In this document: in pieces, positions 8,672-12,332 of the stretch
Numbering within the stretch: the first letter of the stretch is position 1
How the letters are laid out: every line of letters starts with the position of its first letter
Source: Tannerellaceae bacterium
Lineage (GTDB): Bacteria > Bacteroidota > Bacteroidia > Bacteroidales > Tannerellaceae
DNA: 12,332 nt
Reading direction: 5' to 3'
Assembly (NCBI GenBank): GCA_031267205.1
Contig: JAIRZN010000075.1
Coordinates: forward strand, 1 to 12,332
Program-made: the position numbers and the translations under genes
The notes under the pieces: model-generated
Told to the model about the DNA's origin: nothing
What the model saw: only the letters and a program-made list of their open reading frames with translations
The model's database searches: none

Positions 8672-8743
8672 ATTGGCCGTTGTTTTGTGTACGACAAAGT
8701 TCCATTTCTACGCAACTTTGTCGTACACCAAACAACGGCCAAT
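8672..8743 (-). terminator. Very long hairpin, probable terminator of the fimbrillin gene
   Basis: Arms at 8672-8701 and 8714-8743 are reverse complements over 30 bp with a single mismatch (left-arm T at 8686), enclosing a 12-base loop. Read on the minus strand, the hairpin is followed by CTTTTTATG, giving a short U tract, and it starts 29 bases after the fimbrillin stop. It therefore fits an intrinsic terminator for that gene. On the plus strand no U tract follows, though the stem could still protect or stop meaB transcripts. A 30-bp stem is longer than most terminators, so a small mobile-element remnant with terminal inverted repeats is an alternative. Confidence 0.7.
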
Positions 8744-8772
8744 ATGACGATTGCATCAATTAATAAGGCGCA

Positions 8773-10185
8773 TCAATACCCAAACTCAGAGTCATCGTAT
8801 ATCCAGGGGGCAATCGAAATGCTTGCGGTTGCGTAAGTCTTCTGTGTGATGGTCATCTCACCGGAATATTCCTCCGCATTAATACCCGTATCAATAAACC
8901 CCGTAAGTTTTATCCTGTAATGGTGATTGCGTATGATTGCATTTTCATCATTTGAGTCCTTAATTAATATAATGTAATAACATTTACCGTCGACATAATG
9001 TTTTACATCCTCACTTACATAATAACCATCGAAGCCTGATTCTGTATTGTACAAAAGGCAGTATGCCGCTTTATGGGCTGTCTGGCTATCAGTAAAAAGC
9101 ATTGTATTGTTCTCAGTACGTAACAGGTAAAACGAAGTGCCCGGAGTGATTGTTGCCGGATGAGTAATGTTTTCAAATGTTCCGAGTGATGAATTGTAAT
9201 TAAAACTCTCGACAACATATTCAGGTTTAGGAACAAAGGTAGCTTCTATTGCAGCATGGGTGGTATTGTACTCATTAGGAACCTCAGGGATGTTTTCCGT
9301 GACATAAACCGCCTTAATTCCTGACAAGGAATTTAATACCGGTATGAACCCATACCCTCTATAAATGTAAGAATCATAAAATGAACTCTGATTATTTGGG
9401 GATATAACCTCGTTGTCATCTCCTGTCTGCTGGAATAGATAAAGCGAACGGTTTACATTTCCTACGTTGTATTTCAGGTCTTGAAGTGTTCCTGAGGCTA
9501 AATTCATAATAGAGGGGTCCTCGTAGTAGATCGTTACTTTGGCTACTGTCCGCTGGATAGTAATCGAAAAATGATTATCGCTTTCGCCAGAACCATATTG
9601 CGATGTCGTGGGGGAAACATTGGGTCGAATAATAAAAATAGAGGAATTGTCAGCCGCGTTTGTCATAACGTATCCGGTTGATGCATCCACTAAATTACTC
9701 AATTTGTCGATATTCGTTGGTGGCGTACCCTCCCCTAAATCGTAGACAAGGTTGGAATAATAGATGGCATTGGGATAATGAGCATTGCCTGAAGGATTTA
9801 TCAAGCTACGTATATCACTTTTCTGCTTAGCATTGGCGATAACAAGAATACGCTTCTGGCCTGAGGTCAGCATTACTGTTGGCGATGTCAGCGTATTATC
9901 TACGTCGATAGTCGTATCTACACGCAACCGGCCGGAATCGCCCATATCATAAACCAACAACCGTATATCCGTCACCTTGGTAGTTTCGTTCTCATCGGTC
10001 AGCATGTCGCTGCGGGTATCGGGTTCGCCGCTTACTTTGAAGGTGAAGGTGGCATACGTCGGTTCGCCTTCTTCTGTTAGGGGGAGATTTTGTGTTTCTA
10101 CCGGCAGTTCGTTCGAGGTACAGGCTGCGAGTCCGGCTATTGCAATAGCAACCGCCATGGTCCATTTCATTGTTTTTGTTCTCAT
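8773..10185 (-). CDS. FimA/Mfa1-like fimbrillin lipoprotein
   Basis: The start chosen is the ATG at 10183-10185, giving 470 residues. Further upstream codons in frame would put a non-signal extension in front of a perfect lipoprotein signal: positive MRTKTMK, hydrophobic MAVAIAIAG, and lipobox LAAC with the lipidated Cys22. The MYM start six bases upstream is also possible. After the signal, YATFTFKVSG and VTDIRLLVYD (residues 73-80) followed by SGQKRILVIANA match the N-terminal domain of Porphyromonas-type fimbrillins (P_gingi_FimA/Mfa1 family). The C-terminal strand ends ISIAPWIYDD, as expected for a subunit that donates or accepts a strand during polymerisation. Arg58, in DTRSDM just before the conserved domain, sits where gingipain-type cleavage occurs in FimA (inference). 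It should be exported as a lipoprotein and assembled into surface fimbriae. No anchor or tip genes are next to it. By eye it is more AT-rich than the genes to its left, which may reflect transfer. Confidence 0.8.
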   Translation of the reverse strand: MRTKTMKWTMAVAIAIAGLAACTSNELPVETQNLPLTEEGEPTYATFTFKVSGEPDTRSDMLTDENETTKVTDIRLLVYDMGDSGRLRVDTTIDVDNTLTSPTVMLTSGQKRILVIANAKQKSDIRSLINPSGNAHYPNAIYYSNLVYDLGEGTPPTNIDKLSNLVDASTGYVMTNAADNSSIFIIRPNVSPTTSQYGSGESDNHFSITIQRTVAKVTIYYEDPSIMNLASGTLQDLKYNVGNVNRSLYLFQQTGDDNEVISPNNQSSFYDSYIYRGYGFIPVLNSLSGIKAVYVTENIPEVPNEYNTTHAAIEATFVPKPEYVVESFNYNSSLGTFENITHPATITPGTSFYLLRTENNTMLFTDSQTAHKAAYCLLYNTESGFDGYYVSEDVKHYVDGKCYYIILIKDSNDENAIIRNHHYRIKLTGFIDTGINAEEYSGEMTITQKTYATASISIAPWIYDDSEFGY

Positions 10186-10264
10186 ATACATCAGATTAAA
10201 ATTAAAAATTTGCATAGATTGAATTATTGTTAGTTGTTTAGTGCCTATTTTGGCATGTATGATC

Positions 10265-10280
10265 GAAAACGTTCGTTTTC
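10265..10280. promoter_or_regulatory. Perfect palindrome at the expected fimbrillin transcription start
   Basis: GAAAACG-TT-CGTTTTC is a perfect inverted repeat with 7-bp arms and a 2-base centre. It lies immediately downstream of the proposed -7 element (10289-10296, minus strand), so it would overlap or abut the transcription start, a typical place for a repressor operator. It may alternatively form a small hairpin at the 5' end of the transcript. No regulator gene is in the window. Confidence 0.45.
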
Positions 10281-10288
10281 TGCCGACG

Positions 10289-10322
10289 CGAATATAACAC
10301 AATAACAGATATGTTCGCAAAA
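10289..10322 (-). promoter_or_regulatory. Candidate Bacteroidetes promoter of the fimbrillin gene
   Basis: On the minus strand TTTTG (10322-10318) is followed after 21 bases by TATATTCG (10296-10289), which matches the -7 consensus TAnnTTTG at all but one position. The predicted start is near 10283, giving a leader of about 100 bases to the ATG at 10185. Confidence 0.55.
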
Positions 10323-10349
10323 CAAAGGGCAACTTTTTTTCTTAATCTC

Positions 10350-10402
10350 ACGCTTGGCCCAAGCGACCATCTGCTTAGCCGGAACGCCACTCTGCTTTCC
10401 CC
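10350..10402 (+). repeat. Second, short cluster of the 21-base repeat
   Basis: Three diverged units in the same orientation as the main array are visible: CGCTTGGCCCAAGCGAC, CATCTGCTTAGCCGGAACGC, and CACTCTGCTTTCCCC. They lie between the divergent fimbrillin and susC-like promoters, about 28 bases upstream of the fimbrillin -33 element and 70 bases upstream of the susC -33 element. The unit resembles the early units of the main array (AGCC and TCCCC variants). Confidence 0.8.
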
Positions 10403-10472
10403 GAAAAGGAATAATATAAGGATATTGGATTGAAAACAAGAGGGAAAAACCAAATTATTTTTCAACTATTTA

Positions 10473-10503
10473 TTGTTTTTCCATAAAATTGGACTTATCT
10501 TTG
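10473..10503 (+). promoter_or_regulatory. Strong Bacteroidetes promoter upstream of the susC-like gene
   Basis: TTG (10473-10475), 20 bases, then TATCTTTG (10496-10503) match the Bacteroidetes -33/-7 consensus exactly. The predicted start is near 10509. That is about 285 bases before the susC ATG, so the promoter makes either a long leader or a separate short RNA ending at the terminator at 10730. Confidence 0.75.
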
Positions 10504-10597
10504 CATCCGGGTCGGAATAATACATAAAAAGGCGATAAAAATGGTTTGTGTGCTAAAAATAGTTCGCGGAATGTTTGGCAGGGTGAAATATTTTGCC

Positions 10598-10632
<35 letters not shown>

Positions 10633-10697
10633 CGCGCGTAAGTAACGCAATTTATTCCTATCATCCAAATTATTTAAACTCTATATCCAAGACACCG

Positions 10698-10730
10698 GCT
10701 TGTTCCCGTAATGTGGGGACAGGCTTTTTT
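10698..10730 (+). terminator. Intrinsic terminator in the susC leader
   Basis: GCTTGTTCCC (10698-10707) pairs with GGGGACAGGC (10715-10724) over 10 bp with two G-U pairs, around a 7-base loop. T6 (10725-10730) follows directly. This is a clean rho-independent terminator located between the susC promoter and the susC start, 64 bases before the ATG. It would stop transcripts from 10509 unless antitermination occurs. Confidence 0.75.
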
Positions 10731-10793
10731 GTGTTTTCTATTTTGAGAGAATACCAATCTTTTATTTATCAACTTTATTAAATCAATTTCTGT

Positions 10794-12218
10794 ATGAAAG
10801 AAAGATGTAGCACATTTTCTTTACGCAAATTACCCTTGACGCTTTTGAAATTAGTGATTACGGCAGCCTTTTTGCTGGCGAACGCTCTACCGGCAATGGC
10901 GCAGACAGGCGTAAGGGTGAAAGGCGTTGTAACTTCCGAAGCCGACGGATCGCCTCTAATCGGGGTGAACGTTGTGCAAAGGGGTACCACCAATGGCGTT
11001 GTTACCGATATCGACGGTAACTATGAGTTAACTGTGCCTCAAGGCGCGCAGCTCGACTTTTCTTATGTGGGTTTTTTCAACCAGCAAATAACCGTTGCGG
11101 CCGGGAGAACCAGTTATAACGTGATACTGAGGGAAGACTCGCAGTCGCTCGAAGAAGTAGTGGTTATCGGCTATGGTACGGTAAGGAAAAGCGACTTGAC
11201 GGGAGCTGTTTCTTCTATAAAATCCGAAGAACTACAGAAATTGCCCATGACCTCTATCGATCAAGGTATACAGGGCCGGGCTGCGGGCGTGCAGGTAACG
11301 AATACATCGGGCGCTCCGGGTGGGCAGGTTTCTATTCGTGTTCGTGGAGGCAACTCGCTTTCAAGCAGTAACGAGCCTTTGTACGTAATAGACGGATTCC
11401 CTATCTCGGCAGGATCTATGGCACAGGGTACGAACAATAGCTCTCTGGCGAATAATGCGATGGCTACTATCAATCCGAATGATATTGAATCTATCGAAAT
11501 TCTGAAAGACGCATCTGCTGCCGCTATCTATGGTTCGCGTGGCGCTAACGGAGTTGTACTTATCACTACCAAACGCGGTAAAACGGGGAAGGTTAAAGTA
11601 ACGTACGATGGATATGCAGGTACGCAGAAGATTGCTAAAACCCTCGATTTTATGAATGGCGAGGAATATGCTACCATGTCTAACGTAGCGGCCGCCAATG
11701 CCGGACTGGCTCCTATCTACGGCGGAGCCAACGATAGATGGAAAGAACCTTCTTACTATCGCAACAATGATACCGACTGGCAAAACCTGATTTTCCGCGA
11801 CGCCCTTACACACAGTCATCAGGTAGGTATAAATGGAGGTTCGGACAATACGCAATATGCTATTACCGGAAACTTCTTCTCGCAGGAAGGGATTGTGCTT
11901 AATTCAGACTTCAACCGCGGATCACTACGTGCGAACTTCGACTCGAAAGTGTCCGAATGGGTAAAAGTTGAAAGCTCGCTGACTGCCAGCCGTACTTTTT
12001 CTAATGTGACAACATCGGAGAGTGACGGATCTGGTAGTGGAGTAATCAATGGCGCTATTGCCATTCCTCCTACGATGCCGGTATATAATGAAGACGGGAG
12101 CTTTACTACCCTCAATCAAACGCCTTACGGCGTAACAAGCGCTAACCCTTATTCACTGGCTTTGCTGGCCAAAGACCAATCTACCATCGACCGCGTCTTA
12201 GCCAATATAAGCGTATAG
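10794..12218 (+). pseudogene. SusC/RagA-family TonB-dependent receptor, truncated by insertion
   Basis: The reading frame gives 474 residues, whereas SusC-like outer-membrane receptors usually have about 1000. It has an N-terminal Sec signal (cut after AMA, residues 34-36), a CarboxypepD_reg-like domain (about 41-113), the TonB box region EEVVVIGYG (120-128), and a plug domain (about 135-262). The plug ends with the SusC/RagA signature YGSRGANGVVLITTKRG. The first part of the barrel follows, ending at DRVLANISV just before the TAG at 12216-12218. No susC-like sequence is found in the other two forward frames after 12218; instead a transposase-like start appears at 12270. The intact gene would import an oligosaccharide or other nutrient together with a SusD-like lipoprotein, presumably encoded beyond the window. 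As it stands, the protein lacks most of its beta-barrel and cannot work as a channel. Confidence 0.88.
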
Positions 12219-12332
12219 GATAAAGCGTTTAGGTCGCTGTAATTTTGAAAAAAATGCTACCTTTGTGGCATGGAAAAACGAGATAAATTTGGAGGAGTGA
12301 ATTCAATAACATTCAACAGATATTTTCAGACC
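12219..12332 (+). mobile_element. Left part of a probable insertion sequence (runs off the window)
   Basis: The homology to SusC stops abruptly at about 12215. What follows is unrelated to SusC in all three frames and carries a transposase-like ORF from 12270. The exact left end, terminal inverted repeat and target duplication cannot be fixed because the right end is outside the window. The junction shows two near-identical adjacent copies, ATAAGCGTATAGG (12207-12219) and ATAAAGCGTTTAGG (12220-12233). Confidence 0.6.
12270..12332 (+). CDS. N-terminus of a probable transposase (3' end outside the window)
   Basis: The ATG at 12270-12272 opens a frame that stays open for the 21 codons visible, beginning MEKRDKFGG and ending FNRYFQT. 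The pattern of a short polar start followed by F-x-x-x-F-x-T resembles the region just before the zinc ribbon in IS1595/ISXO2-type transposases, but 21 residues are too few for certainty. A TACCTTTG matching the Bacteroidetes -7 element lies at 12258-12265, only 4 bases before the ATG. If it is used, the transcript would be almost leaderless. A good -33 element is not seen. Confidence 0.45.
   Translation, partial: MEKRDKFGGVNSITFNRYFQT

Larger units (their letters stand above)
8113..8772. other. Intergenic region between the convergent meaB and fimbrillin genes
   Basis: These 660 bases contain no credible gene. They hold a short unstructured stretch after meaB with a T6 run near 8128-8133, the 21-base repeat array (8198-8632), about 40 plain bases, the long hairpin (8672-8743), and 29 bases to the fimbrillin stop. 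Open frames across the repeats on both strands exist only because the repeat unit lacks stop codons. The 20- and 22-base units shift the frame, which argues against coding. Confidence 0.8.

Noticed and set aside
8047..8747. Repeat proteins encoded by the 21-base array (open frames on both strands, up to 188 codons)
   Set aside because: Frames are open only because the unit lacks stops. The 20- and 22-base units shift the frame, there are no good start sites, and one candidate overlaps meaB antisense.
10186..10332. Fimbrillin start at 10332 giving a 519-residue protein
   Set aside because: It would put 49 extra residues before a perfect lipoprotein signal, and the predicted promoter and palindrome would lie inside the coding region.
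10186..10480. Invertible promoter for phase variation of the fimbrillin gene
   Set aside because: No pair of inverted repeats flanking the promoter was found; the repeat clusters on both sides of the gene are in direct orientation.
12219..12332. Simple frameshift of susC instead of an insertion
   Set aside because: Neither of the other forward frames after 12218 continues a SusC-like barrel, and a new ORF with a transposase-like beginning starts instead.

Overview
The window looks like chromosomal DNA of a Bacteroidales bacterium. The evidence is a SusC/RagA-type TonB-dependent receptor, a FimA/Mfa1-like fimbrillin lipoprotein, paired DUF1573 proteins, a very large alpha-2-macroglobulin-like protein, MeaB, and promoters of the Bacteroidetes type (TTG, about 20 bases, TAnnTTTG). 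The species cannot be named from the sequence; Tannerellaceae or a relative is only a guess.

Layout, left to right. Positions 1-4670 (+) hold the C-terminal ~1555 codons of an alpha-2-macroglobulin-like protein whose 5' end lies outside the window. The usual thioester motif is missing from the place where it should be. A SAM-dependent methyltransferase follows 17 bases later (4688-5413). A clear Bacteroidetes promoter at 5424-5456 then drives a tight three-gene unit: two tandem, paralogous exported DUF1573 proteins (5498-5881 and 5905-7023) and the MeaB-type GTPase (7027-8112).

The 660-base gap 8113-8772 contains no convincing gene. It holds an array of a degenerate 21-base repeat (18 units plus 3 divergent units, 8198-8632), then a 30-bp-arm hairpin (8672-8743) that looks like the terminator of the convergent minus-strand gene. 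That gene (8773-10185, -) encodes a FimA/Mfa1-like fimbrillin lipoprotein. It has a plausible promoter (10289-10322) and a perfect 16-base palindrome near the expected transcription start. More copies of the same 21-base repeat lie upstream of this promoter (10350-10402), so the fimbrillin gene sits between two clusters of one repeat family.

Divergently, a strong promoter (10473-10503) faces a susC-like gene whose ATG is 290 bases further on. The long leader contains an (AC)16 microsatellite and a textbook intrinsic terminator (10698-10730). The susC gene itself (10794-12218) breaks off after 474 codons, about half the family's usual length. Its stop codon coincides with the start of what appears to be an insertion sequence: a transposase-like ORF begins at 12270 and runs off the window.

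The most unusual material is the intergenic architecture. It comprises the two-site 21-base repeat family around the fimbrillin gene, the microsatellite and terminator in the susC leader, and the disruption of susC by a probable IS.
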